DNA from: Variovorax sp.
GTDB lineage: Bacteria; Pseudomonadota; Gammaproteobacteria; Burkholderiales; Burkholderiaceae_C
Assembly: GCA_017744935.1 (NCBI GenBank)
Contig: JAGIAI010000013.1
Location: 1-64,000 of the forward strand
DNA: 64,000 bases
Direction of reading: 5' to 3'
The notes below the pieces were generated by a model that did not search any database, had not been told where the DNA came from, and was given only the letters and a program-made list of their open reading frames with translations. Positions 54,393 to 64,000 of this stretch are shown here, piece by piece; positions within the stretch are counted from its first letter, which is position 1; the number at the start of each line of letters is the position of its first letter. A program made the position numbers and the translations under genes.

Positions 54393-55952
54393 ATGTACCT
54401 TACCCAAGCGCTGCATCGCGCCGTTCAGCAGAAACCCGAGCGCATCGCGGTGCGCTTCGGCAAGCGGAGCCGGAGCTTCCGCGAGTACGTCGACCGCGTC
54501 GCGCGGCTGGCCGGCGCGCTGCGCAGCCTGGGCATGAGCGAAGGGGATCGCGTCGCGATGCTGGCGCTGAATTCCGATCGCTACCTCGAGTACCAGATGG
54601 CAGTGCCGTGGGGTGGTGGCGTGCTCAACCCGTGCAACACCCGCTGGTCGGCGGCGGAGATCCTTTACGCGCTCAATGATTCGGGCTCGATCATCCTGCT
54701 GGTCGACGACACCTTCCGCCCGCTGGTCGAATCCATCCGCAAGGATGCGGCGACGCTGCGCGAAGTGGTGTACTGCGGCGAAGGCGACGTGCCGGCCGGC
54801 ATGCACGGCTACGAGGCGCTGATCGCCGATGCGCAGCCTGTGCCCGACGCGGCGCGCCGCGGCGAGGACCTGGCCGGCATCTTCTATACCGGCGGCACCA
54901 CCGGCTTCCCCAAGGGCGTGATGCTGAGCCACAACAACATGTGCAGCTCGGGCCTCGCACTGCATTCGGAAGGTCTGGCGAGCACCGGGGGAACGTATCT
55001 GCACGCGGCGCCGATGTTCCATCTCGCCGATATGGGACTGGCGCTGCCGCACTGGATCGAAGGGAACACGCATTCGGTGATACCTGCCTACGCGCCGGAA
55101 GCGGTGCTCGACACCGTGGAACGCGATCGCGTCACGCATCTGCTGCTGGTGCCCACCATGATCCAGATGCTGGTGGACCACCCTGCAATGAAGCAACCGC
55201 GCGACCTGAGTTCGCTGAAGACCATTGCCTACGGCGCCTCGCCGATCTCCCAGGCCGTGCTCGATCGCGCCATGACGGCGCTGCCGGGGGTGGAGTTCGT
55301 GCAGGCGTACGGCATGACCGAGCTGTCTCCGCTGGCCACCATCAACCCGGCCTGGTATCACACGCAAGAAGGCCGGGCAGCGGGCAAGCTGCGTTCGGCC
55401 GGTCGCGCGGGCTTCTGCTGCGAGGTGCGCATCGTCGACCCCGAGGACCAAGAAGTGCCGCGCGGCACGGTGGGCGAAGTCGTGGCGCGCGGCCCGAACG
55501 TGATGCAGGGCTACTGGAACAAGCCTGAGCAGACAGCGGCCGCCGTTCGCAACGGATGGATGCACACCGGCGACGGCGGTTACATGGACGAGGACGGTTT
55601 CATCTTCATCGTCGACCGCCTGAAGGACATGATCATCAGCGGCGGCGAGAACATCTTCTCGGCCGAAGTCGAGAACGCACTCGCCCAGCACCCGGCGGTC
55701 GCCGCCAGCGCGGTCATCGGCATACCCAGTGCCGAGTGGGGTGAAGCGGTGCATGCCGTGCTGGTGCCGCGGCCGGGCGCGAAGGTGACGCCGGACGAAC
55801 TGATCGCGCACTGCAAGACGCTCATCGCGGGCTACAAGTGCCCGCGCAGCGTGGAGTTTCGCGAGGCGCTTCCGCTCTCCGGCGCCGGCAAGGTACTCAA
55901 GACCGAATTGCGCAAGCCCTTCTGGGAAGGCCAGGCGCGGCAGGTGAGCTGA
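54393..55952 (+). CDS. Acyl-CoA synthetase (AMP-forming)
   Basis: This 519-residue member of the ANL superfamily has the phosphate loop YTGGTTGFPKGVMLSH, the A5-type motif YGMTELSP, and GYWNKPEQT, HTGDGGYMDEDGF, DRLKDMIISGGENIFSAEVE. The C-terminal catalytic lysine is in SGAGKVLKTELRKPF. It activates a carboxylic acid with ATP and CoA to start the pathway. It is the first gene of a tightly packed operon ending at 61910. No membrane anchor is visible. A medium-chain or branched acid substrate is plausible but unproven. Confidence 0.92.
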   Translation: MYLTQALHRAVQQKPERIAVRFGKRSRSFREYVDRVARLAGALRSLGMSEGDRVAMLALNSDRYLEYQMAVPWGGGVLNPCNTRWSAAEILYALNDSGSIILLVDDTFRPLVESIRKDAATLREVVYCGEGDVPAGMHGYEALIADAQPVPDAARRGEDLAGIFYTGGTTGFPKGVMLSHNNMCSSGLALHSEGLASTGGTYLHAAPMFHLADMGLALPHWIEGNTHSVIPAYAPEAVLDTVERDRVTHLLLVPTMIQMLVDHPAMKQPRDLSSLKTIAYGASPISQAVLDRAMTALPGVEFVQAYGMTELSPLATINPAWYHTQEGRAAGKLRSAGRAGFCCEVRIVDPEDQEVPRGTVGEVVARGPNVMQGYWNKPEQTAAAVRNGWMHTGDGGYMDEDGFIFIVDRLKDMIISGGENIFSAEVENALAQHPAVAASAVIGIPSAEWGEAVHAVLVPRPGAKVTPDELIAHCKTLIAGYKCPRSVEFREALPLSGAGKVLKTELRKPFWEGQARQVS

Positions 55953-55979
55953 TTTTTTTCAACACACAAAGGACACACC

Positions 55980-57161
55980 ATGAGCAATGTGTACATCGTC
56001 GGCGTGGGCATGATTCCCTTCGCCAAGCCGGGCAAGCACGCGCCCTACCACGAGATGGCCGCAGTAGCCACGCGCGCCGCGCTGGCCGATGCGGGCGTTG
56101 GCTACGACCAGGTGCAGCAGGCCTACGTCGGCTATGTCTATGGCGACTCCACGGCAGGCCAGCGTGCCCTCTACGAGGTGGGCATGAGCGGAATTCCGAT
56201 CGTCAACGTCAACAACAACTGCTCGACCGGATCGACGGCGCTCTTTCTCGCGCGCCAGGCCGTGCAGAGCGGCGCGGTGGAATGCGCACTCGCACTGGGC
56301 TTCGAGCACATGAACCCGGGCGCGCTCGGCGCCGTGTTCGCGGACCGACCCAGCCCCTTCGACCGTTTCGACAGTGCGACCGAAGAACTGGTCGGCAACG
56401 GCGATATTCCGCTCGCGCTGCGCTACTTCGGCGGCGCCGGCAAGGCCCACATGGACCAGTACGGCACGAAGCTCTCGACCTTCGCGAAGATCCGCGCCAA
56501 GGCCAGTCGCCATGCGGCCAACAACCCGGTCGCGCTCTTCCGCAACGTGGTGAGCGAGGAAGAAGTGATGGCCGCGCCGGTGATGTGGCCCGGCGTGATG
56601 ACGCGCCTGATGGCCTGCCCACCCACCTGCGGCGCGGCGGCCGCGATCATCTGCTCGGAAGCCTTCGCGAAGGCACACAACCTCGATCGCGGCGTTCGCG
56701 TGAAGGCGCAGGCCATGACCACGGACACGGCGGCCACTTTCGAAGCGCGCGACATGCGCGAGGTGGTCGGCTTCAGCATGGCGAAGGAAGCTGCGCGGCG
56801 CGTCTACGAGCAAGCCGGCGTGGGCCCGCAGGACATCGATGTGGTCGAGCTGCACGACTGCTTCGCGCACAACGAACTCATCAGCTACGAATCGCTCGGC
56901 CTGTGCCCCGAAGGCGGCGCGGAGAAGTTCGTGGTGGATGGCGACAACACCTACGGCGGCGCCGTAGTCACGAATCCTTCGGGCGGCCTGCTTTCCAAGG
57001 GCCATCCGCTGGGCGCCACCGGCCTCGCGCAATGCACCGAGCTGGTCCAGCAGCTTCGCGGCACGGCTGAAGCGCGGCAGGTGCAGGGTGCGCGGCTGGC
57101 GTTGCAGCACAACCTGGGATTGGGTGGCGCCTGCGTGGTGACGCTCTACGAGCGCGTCTAA
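55980..57161 (+). CDS. Thiolase family protein (SCP-x/lipid-transfer-like)
   Basis: This 393-residue thiolase has the nucleophile in NNNCSTGSTALFLARQ, the second conserved segment VELHDCFAHNELISYE and the GHPLGATG C-terminal motif. The sequence is closer to the SCP-x/lipid-transfer thiolases used for steroid or branched-chain acyl-CoAs than to FadA. It cleaves 3-ketoacyl-CoA with CoA. It follows the acyl-CoA synthetase gene by 27 bases. Confidence 0.9.
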   Translation: MSNVYIVGVGMIPFAKPGKHAPYHEMAAVATRAALADAGVGYDQVQQAYVGYVYGDSTAGQRALYEVGMSGIPIVNVNNNCSTGSTALFLARQAVQSGAVECALALGFEHMNPGALGAVFADRPSPFDRFDSATEELVGNGDIPLALRYFGGAGKAHMDQYGTKLSTFAKIRAKASRHAANNPVALFRNVVSEEEVMAAPVMWPGVMTRLMACPPTCGAAAAIICSEAFAKAHNLDRGVRVKAQAMTTDTAATFEARDMREVVGFSMAKEAARRVYEQAGVGPQDIDVVELHDCFAHNELISYESLGLCPEGGAEKFVVDGDNTYGGAVVTNPSGGLLSKGHPLGATGLAQCTELVQQLRGTAEARQVQGARLALQHNLGLGGACVVTLYERV

Positions 57162-57173
57162 GAGGGCCCCACG

Positions 57174-57614
57174 ATGATCGACAAGAAATGGATCGGGCAC
57201 GAGCTGCGCGCCAGCGAACTCCCCATCGAGCGCAGCCGCTTGCGCTTCTTCGCCAAGGCGATCGGCGAGACCGATCCGCTCTATACCGACGAGGCCGCTG
57301 CGCGCGACGCCGGGTATCCGGATCTTCCGGCGCCGCCCACGTTCCTCTTCGCGGCAGAGCTGGATTCCGGGGCGACGGACAAGCTGCTGGCCGACCTGGG
57401 CATCCCGCTGTCGAAGCTGCTGCATGGCGAACAGGGCTTTACCTACCACCGCAGCGCCTGCGTGGGCGACACCGTCACTGTGCGTTCGCGCATCGAGGAC
57501 ATCTACGACAAGAAGAACGGCGCACTCGAATTCGTCGTGAAGGCCTCGCGCGCCACCAACCAGAACGGCGAACTCGTCGCCGAGATGCGGACCGTGATCG
57601 TCTGCAGGAACTGA
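57174..57614 (+). CDS. MaoC-like dehydratase N-terminal half (FAS1_DH-type)
   Basis: This 146-residue hot-dog protein matches the FAS1_DH/MaoC N-terminal family (KKWIGHELRASELPIERSRLRFFAKAIGETDPLYTDE, LPAPPTFLFAAE, LLHGEQGFTYHR). It lacks the catalytic Asp-His of active MaoC enzymes and usually pairs with the catalytic half encoded next, forming a heteromeric enoyl-CoA hydratase. A start site lies 12 bases after the thiolase stop, and the stop is four bases before the next ATG. Confidence 0.86.
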   Translation: MIDKKWIGHELRASELPIERSRLRFFAKAIGETDPLYTDEAAARDAGYPDLPAPPTFLFAAELDSGATDKLLADLGIPLSKLLHGEQGFTYHRSACVGDTVTVRSRIEDIYDKKNGALEFVVKASRATNQNGELVAEMRTVIVCRN

Positions 57615-57618
57615 CACC

Positions 57619-58038
57619 ATGACCGCACCCACTTTCGATTCCGTCCAGATCGGCGATGCGTTGCCGGCCCTGCAACTGCCGCCCGTCGATCGCACCACGC
57701 TGGCGCTGTTCGGCGGCGCCTCGGGCGACCACAACCCCATCCATATCGACATCGACTTCGCACGTCGCGCAGGTATGCCGGACGTGTTCGCGCAGGGCAT
57801 GCTGGGCATGGCCTGGTTGGGCCGGCTGCTGACCGGCTGGGCGCCGCAGTCGCGCCTGCGGCGCTTCGATGCGCGGTTCCAGGGGATCACGCATCTGGGC
57901 CACGCCATGCGCTGCGAAGGCCGCGTGGTCGAGAAGTTCGAGGCCGAAGGCGAACGCCGCGTGCGCGTCGAAGTGCACAGCACCAACCAGTATGGGCAGA
58001 CCAAGATCGCCGGCGAAGCCATCGTCGCGCTGCCCTGA
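57619..58038 (+). CDS. MaoC family dehydratase, catalytic half
   Basis: This 139-residue hot-dog enzyme has the hydratase-2 motif FGGASGDHNPIHIDIDFAR, supplying the catalytic Asp and His, followed by FAQGMLGMAWLGRLLTGW. Together with the preceding N-half subunit it should hydrate 2-enoyl-CoA to (R)-3-hydroxyacyl-CoA. That stereochemistry matters because the next gene encodes an SDR dehydrogenase, matching an R-hydroxy route. The two subunits resemble the split MaoC enzymes of steroid catabolism. Confidence 0.88.
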   Translation: MTAPTFDSVQIGDALPALQLPPVDRTTLALFGGASGDHNPIHIDIDFARRAGMPDVFAQGMLGMAWLGRLLTGWAPQSRLRRFDARFQGITHLGHAMRCEGRVVEKFEAEGERRVRVEVHSTNQYGQTKIAGEAIVALP

Positions 58039-58080
58039 TTTCCTCACCCATCACAGACACATCGCAAGGAGACCCTTTTC

Positions 58081-58911
58081 ATGAACCCCAGACTCGACGG
58101 CAAGGTGGCCCTCGTTACCGGCTCGGGCCGCGGCATCGGCCGCGCCATCGCACTCAAGTTCGCCTCTGAAGGCGCACGCCTCGTCATCAATGATCTCGAT
58201 GCCGGCCCTGCCGAAGAAGTCGTCGCCGAAATCCGCGCCGCTGGCGGACAGGCGGTCGCCTGCCCCGGCAGCGTCACGGCGCCGGACTTCGCCGAGCGCT
58301 TCATCGGCACCGCTGTCAGCGAATACAAGGGCCTGGACATCATCGTCAACAACGCCGGCTACACCTGGGACAACGTGATCCAGAAGATGACCGACGAGCA
58401 GTGGTACGCCATGATCGACTGCCACCTGACGGCGCCCTTCCGCATCCTGCGCGCCGCCTATCCGGTGATGCGCGACCTGGCCAAGGCCGATCAGGCGGCC
58501 GGCAGGCGCGTGGTGCGCAAGGTGGTCAACATCTCGTCGGTGGCGGGCCTCTTCGGCAACGCGGGGCAAGTGAACTACTCGACGGCCAAGGCCGGCATCC
58601 TGGGCATGACGCAGACGCTGGCCAAGGAATGGGGCCGCCTGAACGTCACGGTCAACGCAGTGGCCTACGGCTTCATCAAGACCCGCCTGACCGGCAACGC
58701 GGCCGAAGGCGGCACCGCGAACATCGACGGCCGCGAGATCAAGGTCGGCGTGAACCCCGACCTGCTCGCGGCGATGGAGCGCGGCATCCCGCTGGGCCGT
58801 GGCGGCACGCCCGAGGAAGCGGCCGGCGCGGTGTTCCTCCTGTGCCTGCCCGAGTCGGACTATGTGAGCGGCCAGACACTGATGTGCTCCGGCGGCCTCA
58901 CCGGCATCTGA
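58081..58911 (+). CDS. SDR family dehydrogenase, 3-hydroxyacyl-CoA type
   Basis: This 276-residue short-chain dehydrogenase has the NAD-binding GSGRGIGRAIA, NNAG, the catalytic Ser in NISSVAGLFG and YSTAK for Tyr/Lys. Two extra inserts (DQAAGRRVVRKVVN and AAEGGTANIDGREIKVG) distinguish it from FabG and are typical of multifunctional beta-oxidation SDRs. It would oxidise the 3-hydroxyacyl-CoA made by the MaoC pair. An AAGGAGA site precedes the ATG. Confidence 0.9.
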   Translation: MNPRLDGKVALVTGSGRGIGRAIALKFASEGARLVINDLDAGPAEEVVAEIRAAGGQAVACPGSVTAPDFAERFIGTAVSEYKGLDIIVNNAGYTWDNVIQKMTDEQWYAMIDCHLTAPFRILRAAYPVMRDLAKADQAAGRRVVRKVVNISSVAGLFGNAGQVNYSTAKAGILGMTQTLAKEWGRLNVTVNAVAYGFIKTRLTGNAAEGGTANIDGREIKVGVNPDLLAAMERGIPLGRGGTPEEAAGAVFLLCLPESDYVSGQTLMCSGGLTGI

Positions 58912-58924
58912 GGAGGCGCGCGCA

Positions 58925-60076
58925 ATGCTTCCACCGCTCTATCGACACCAATGGATGGACGACGACATCGAGGCCTTCCGTGAACAGGTGCGCCGCTATA
59001 TCGCCGGCGAGATGGTGCCCAGCCTCGACGGCTGGCGCCGCCAGGGTTACGTGCCGCGCGAGGTGTGGCTGCCGTTCGGCAGCATGGGCTTCATGCTGCC
59101 CGAGCTCGACGAGGCCTACGGCGGCTCGGGCGTGAACCTGGCCTATCAGTGCGTGGTGCAGGATGAACTCGCCAAGGCCGAGATGCCCGCCAACACCGCG
59201 GTGCACACCATCGCGGCCCACTACATCCTCGAATACGGCACCGAGGCGCAGAAGCAGCGCTGGCTGCCCAAGCTCGCCAGCGGCGAGATGCTGGCCGGCA
59301 TCGCGATGACCGAACCCGGCTGCGGCTCCGACCTGCAGGCGATGCGCACCCGCGCGCGGCGCGACGGCGACAGCTACGTCATCGATGGCGCCAAGACCTT
59401 CATCACCAACGGCTTCACCGCCAACCTGCTGGTGGTGGCCGTGCGCACCGGAGAAGCCGGTAGCCGCGGCGTCTCGCTGGTGGTGCTGGAGACGGAGAAC
59501 CTCCCCGGCTTCCGCGTCGGCCGTCGGCTGGAGAAGCTCGGCCAGCATGCATCCGACACGGCCGAGCTGTTCTTCGAGAACGTGCGCGTGCCGGCGGACC
59601 ATCTGTTGGGTGAAATCGAAGGCCGCGGCTTCGCGCAGCTCATGAGCCAGTTGCCCTACGAGCGGATGCTGCTCGCGGTGCCGGCTGCGGCAGTGATCGA
59701 GCGTGCAGTCGAGCTCACCCTTGAGTACACGCAGGAGCGAAAGGCCTTCGGCCAATCCCTCTACGACTTCCAGAACACGCGCTTCAAGCTGGCGGAGTGC
59801 GCGACCCTCGCGCACGTGGTGCGCAGCTTCGTCAACGACTGCGTACAGCGCCTGCTGGACGGCAACCTCGACGACACCTCCGCCTACATGGCCAAGTGGT
59901 GGTGCACCGAGCAGCAATGCAAGGTGGTGGACGAATGCCTGCAGCTCTTCGGCGGCTACGGCTACATGGCCGAATACCCGATCGCCCGCCTCTATGCGGA
60001 TTCGCGGGTGCAGCGCATCTACGGTGGCGCGAACGAGATCATGAAGGAGCTCATCGCGCGAAAGCTGGCCGCATGA
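58925..60076 (+). CDS. Acyl-CoA dehydrogenase
   Basis: This is a 383-residue FAD enzyme. Its core motifs are MTEPGCGSDLQAM, KTFITNGFTANLLVVAVRTG and RKAFGQSLYDFQNTRFKLAE. A C-terminal LFGGYGYMAEYPIARLYADSRVQRIYGGANEIMKELIARKL closes it. It introduces the 2,3-double bond and passes electrons to ETF. The start follows GAGGAGGCGCGC by 13 bases after the SDR stop. Its stop overlaps the next start by four bases. Confidence 0.93.
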   Translation: MLPPLYRHQWMDDDIEAFREQVRRYIAGEMVPSLDGWRRQGYVPREVWLPFGSMGFMLPELDEAYGGSGVNLAYQCVVQDELAKAEMPANTAVHTIAAHYILEYGTEAQKQRWLPKLASGEMLAGIAMTEPGCGSDLQAMRTRARRDGDSYVIDGAKTFITNGFTANLLVVAVRTGEAGSRGVSLVVLETENLPGFRVGRRLEKLGQHASDTAELFFENVRVPADHLLGEIEGRGFAQLMSQLPYERMLLAVPAAAVIERAVELTLEYTQERKAFGQSLYDFQNTRFKLAECATLAHVVRSFVNDCVQRLLDGNLDDTSAYMAKWWCTEQQCKVVDECLQLFGGYGYMAEYPIARLYADSRVQRIYGGANEIMKELIARKLAA

Positions 60077-61101
60077 AAGCCCCGCTGACCGGCATCCGCA
60101 TCGTCGAGTTCGAAGGCATCGGCCCGGGCCCGCTGGCGGGCCGCATGCTTGCCGACATGGGCGCGGAGGTGACGGTGATCGCGCGTCCGCAGAAAGGCGC
60201 CGTGAGCGAACGGCTCGGCGGTACGCACGACAACCCCTTGCGCCTCGGCAAGACCGTGCTGCCGCTCGACCTCAAGCAGCCGGCCGACCTCGCGAAGGCC
60301 ATGGCGCTGGTGGCCGAAGCCGACGCACTGATCGAAGGCAACCGGCCCGGCGTGATGGAAAAGCTCGGGCTGGGCCCGGCGGACTGCGCCGCACGCAATC
60401 CGCGTCTCGTGTATGGCCGCATGACCGGGTGGGGCCAGGACGGGCCGCTGTCGCAGGCGGCGGGACACGACCTGAACTACGTTGCGCTCACGGGTCTGCT
60501 TTCGCTGGCGGGACGCGCCGGCCAGACGCCGATCGTGCCGCCGACCGTCATGGGCGACGCAGCCGGCGCACTGGGCCTCGCCTTCGGCATTGCATGCGCA
60601 TTGCTGGATGCACGCAGCAGCGGTCAAGGACGCGTGGTCGATGGCGCCATCGTCGATGTGCTGGCCATGCTCGGAACGCTCGTGCAATGGATCCGCAGCG
60701 CCGGGCAACTCGACGCACCGCGACCCAGCCCGTTCCACGATTCGCCCTTCTATGACGTCTATGCCTGCGCGGATGGTGGCTTCATCACGCTCGGTGCGCT
60801 GGAGCCGCAGTTCTACGCACTGCTGCTGCAGAAGCTGGGGGTCGACGACGTCGATCCGCAGACCCAGTACCGCACCGAGGATTGGCCGGCGCTGAAGGCG
60901 CGCATGACAACGCTGTTCGCCAGCCAGCCGCGCGCGCACTGGTGCGCCCTGCTCGAAGGCACCGATGTGTGCTTCGCGCCTGTGCTCAGCCTCGCGGAAG
61001 CGGCACGGCATCCGCACAACGTCGCGCGTGGCATCTACCGCGAGCACGAAGACGGGCGCATCGAGGTGGCCGCCGCACCACGCTTCCTGCCTTTGAAGTA
61101 A
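60073..61101 (+). CDS. CaiB/BaiF family CoA-transferase (AMACR-like)
   Basis: This 342-residue family III CoA-transferase/racemase has PLTGIRIVEFEGIGPGPLAGRMLADMGAEVTVI at the N-terminus and ARNPRLVYGRMTGWGQDGPL in the middle. The His/Asp region follows as GHDLNYVALTGLLSLAGR. The length and PGPLAGRMLADMGA opening favour an alpha-methylacyl-CoA racemase-like member. It could epimerise 2-methyl acyl-CoAs before dehydrogenation. Overlap with the dehydrogenase stop indicates coupling. Confidence 0.88.
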   Translation: MKAPLTGIRIVEFEGIGPGPLAGRMLADMGAEVTVIARPQKGAVSERLGGTHDNPLRLGKTVLPLDLKQPADLAKAMALVAEADALIEGNRPGVMEKLGLGPADCAARNPRLVYGRMTGWGQDGPLSQAAGHDLNYVALTGLLSLAGRAGQTPIVPPTVMGDAAGALGLAFGIACALLDARSSGQGRVVDGAIVDVLAMLGTLVQWIRSAGQLDAPRPSPFHDSPFYDVYACADGGFITLGALEPQFYALLLQKLGVDDVDPQTQYRTEDWPALKARMTTLFASQPRAHWCALLEGTDVCFAPVLSLAEAARHPHNVARGIYREHEDGRIEVAAAPRFLPLK

Positions 61102-61118
61102 CGAAAGGACTGAACACC

Positions 61119-61910
61119 ATGAATGAGGCAATGCAGCAGGCCGACGGCGTGGCGTGGTGTGTGTCCGATCGCATCGGCCGCATCGTGCTGAAGCGGGCCG
61201 ATCGCACCAACAGCATTTCGAGCGGCGCGAGTCGCGGGCTGGTTCGCGCCATCGACGAGGTGTTGGACAGCCAGCCGCGCGTCGTGCTGCTGGCTGCGGA
61301 AGGCCGGGTGTTTTGCGCTGGCGGAGACATCGAAGAGTTCGTTGCCGCGGGCCCGGCGCTGGACGTGCTCGTCGACGAGATCCTCGAACCGCTTCATCCG
61401 GCGCTATACCGGCTCGCGACCGCACCACTGCCGGTGATCTCCGCCGTGAACGGACCGATCGGCGGTGCGGGCATCGGGCTCGCGCTCTGCGCCGACTTCG
61501 TCCTCGCCGCGGAGTCGATGAAGCTGCGCACCGGCTACGCGGCCATCGGCCTTTCGCCGGACGCCGGTGCCTCCTTCTTCCTGGCGCGCCGGGTAGGTGC
61601 GGTGCGCGCACAGCAATGGTTGATGCTGAGCGACCCGATCGATGCCAGGGAATGCCTCGCCCGTGGCGCGGTGGATTCGCTGCATCCCGACGGCGACCTG
61701 CAGGCGGCAGCGGAAGCCCTTGCGCATCGCCTGGCGCAGGCCGCGAGCGGTTCGCTGGCCGCTATCAAGACCTTGTGCAGCGGCCTTCCGGGGCGCGACC
61801 TGCAAGCCCATCTCCGGATGGAACATGCCTTGCTCGCCGAAAACGCACGCAGCAACGACGCACCCGAGGGTGTGCGCGCATTCATGGAGCGGCGAGTTCC
61901 CCGGTTCTGA
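61119..61910 (+). CDS. Enoyl-CoA hydratase/isomerase family protein, isomerase-like
   Basis: This 263-residue crotonase has the oxyanion-hole strand FCAGGDIEEFVA and GPIGGAGIGLALCADFVLAAES. The two glutamates needed for hydratase activity in the crotonase active site are not conserved (GGAGIGLAL and TGYAAIGLSP), but Asp148 in the LSPDAG loop matches the catalytic Asp of PaaG-type isomerases. A hydratase role is therefore doubtful and a double-bond isomerase more likely. It is the last gene of the operon, 17 bases after the CoA-transferase. Confidence 0.86.
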   Translation: MNEAMQQADGVAWCVSDRIGRIVLKRADRTNSISSGASRGLVRAIDEVLDSQPRVVLLAAEGRVFCAGGDIEEFVAAGPALDVLVDEILEPLHPALYRLATAPLPVISAVNGPIGGAGIGLALCADFVLAAESMKLRTGYAAIGLSPDAGASFFLARRVGAVRAQQWLMLSDPIDARECLARGAVDSLHPDGDLQAAAEALAHRLAQAASGSLAAIKTLCSGLPGRDLQAHLRMEHALLAENARSNDAPEGVRAFMERRVPRF

Positions 61911-61924
61911 TTGCAGACGAGCAG

Positions 61925-63484
<1,560 letters not shown>

Positions 63485-63498
63485 CGGCCGCAAGTCGC

Positions 63499-64000
63499 TC
63501 AGCCCTTCGACACGCCGCGCCGCCGATCGATGAAGGCAATGATCTCGCCCATCACGCCGCGCCGGAATGCGAGCACGCAGATCACGAAGATCAGGCCGGT
63601 GACGATCGTGACCGACTCGCCCAGAGTGTTGAACCAGTCGACGGTCGTGATGCGCGCGAGCAGGTGGCCGAACTCACCGATCTTGTTCTCGAGCAGCACC
63701 ACCACGGCCGAACCCACCAGCGGACCGGAGAGCGTGCCAAGGCCACCCACCAGCGTCATGAGAATGACCTGGCCCGATGCGCTCCAGTGCACGTCTGACA
63801 GCGTGGCGAAACCGAGCACCAGTGTCTTGAGCGAACCCGCGAGGCCCGAGAGCGCCGCCGAGATCACGAACGCGAGCAACTTGAAGCGGCTCACGTCGTA
63901 GCCCAGCGAGAGCGCGCGCGGCTCGTTTTCCTTGATGCCCTTCAGCACCTGGCCAAACGGCGAATGAATGGTCCGGACGATGAGCAGGAAGGCAGCGACC
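63499..64000 (-). CDS. Branched-chain amino acid ABC transporter permease, LivM family (partial)
   Basis: The frame runs to the right edge, so the N-terminal part is missing; 167 codons remain. The visible part has the LivM loop GQVLKGIKENEPRALSLGYDVSRFKLLAF and VILMTLVGGLGTLSGPLVGSAVV, followed by a charged tail (IAFIDRRRGVSKG). This is a second Liv system, separate from the one at the start of the window. It sits upstream of a beta-lactamase-like gene in the same direction, so the hydrolase may act on its substrate. Confidence 0.88.
   Translation of the reverse strand, partial: VAAFLLIVRTIHSPFGQVLKGIKENEPRALSLGYDVSRFKLLAFVISAALSGLAGSLKTLVLGFATLSDVHWSASGQVILMTLVGGLGTLSGPLVGSAVVVLLENKIGEFGHLLARITTVDWFNTLGESVTIVTGLIFVICVLAFRRGVMGEIIAFIDRRRGVSKG

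Overview
This is a high-GC (roughly two-thirds G+C by eye), gene-dense bacterial window. The gene families point to a Burkholderiales beta-proteobacterium, most likely a Comamonadaceae of the Variovorax type. The indicators are orphan Bug/TctC periplasmic binding proteins, a DGPF protein paired with a SigJ-like sigma factor, a queG-tsaE-amiC block, a MutL that keeps its endonuclease motif, and a hairpin-rich intergenic repeat of a kind I associate with that family. The taxonomic call is inference. I saw no rRNA, tRNA, CRISPR array, phage module or insertion sequence.

Layout. (1) 1-11652: one co-directional operon encoding the end of an amidohydrolase and a LivHMKGF-type ABC importer. Its second ATPase is fused to a UPF0261/Tm-1-like domain. 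A PEP-hydrolase-family TIM barrel, an SPFH/flotillin-like membrane protein, an SRPBCC protein, an SRPBCC-quinone oxidoreductase fusion and a VOC protein follow. This is the most unusual part of the window. (2) 11658-22204: mixed accessory and housekeeping genes: a TctC protein, XerD, a CLC chloride/proton antiporter, a cupin with a divergent LysR regulator, a regulator/beta-propeller/DUF899 group, a second TctC protein, and an AEC carrier. (3) 22191-25216: queG diverging from tsaE-amiC with overlapping 5' ends. (4) 25238-34218: an ECF sigma factor with ferritin-like and cytochrome c genes; a zinc-type uptake cluster (DUF2946-like protein, outer-membrane protein, ZnuA-like, ZnuB-like) with no ATPase gene; and a citrulline-to-proline pair (CtlX and ornithine cyclodeaminase) with an Lrp regulator. 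(5) 34347-41412: a glycine-zipper lipoprotein, DedA flanked by two copies of a hairpin repeat, MutL, a lipoprotein hydrolase, an MFS exporter, MiaA, and a LolD-like ATPase. (6) 41409-50397: a dehydratase, a zinc-ribbon protein with GPGP repeats, a YCII/sigma pair, an FtsX/MacB-like permease, a Cds1-like cysteine desulfhydrase and an AttH/CrtC-like lipocalin. The ATPase, permease and lipocalin look like scattered parts of one exporter. (7) 50568-53230: small accessory genes of plainer base composition: an SGNH-like hydrolase, DoxX, a 67-residue protein and a nitrobindin-like protein. (8) 53227-61910: an AraC regulator divergent from an eight-gene acyl-CoA catabolic operon. (9) 61925-64000: a beta-lactamase-fold lipoprotein downstream of a second, edge-truncated LivM permease.

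How the genes fit together. The window is dominated by uptake and breakdown of organic acids and amides. It has two Liv systems, two Bug proteins, a CoA-dependent oxidation operon and citrulline use, and these are interleaved with conserved cell-wall, tRNA-modification and repair genes. The order tsaE-amiC ... mutL ... miaA keeps the gene order and strand of the enterobacterial tsaE-amiB-mutL-miaA operon, but with foreign blocks between the genes.
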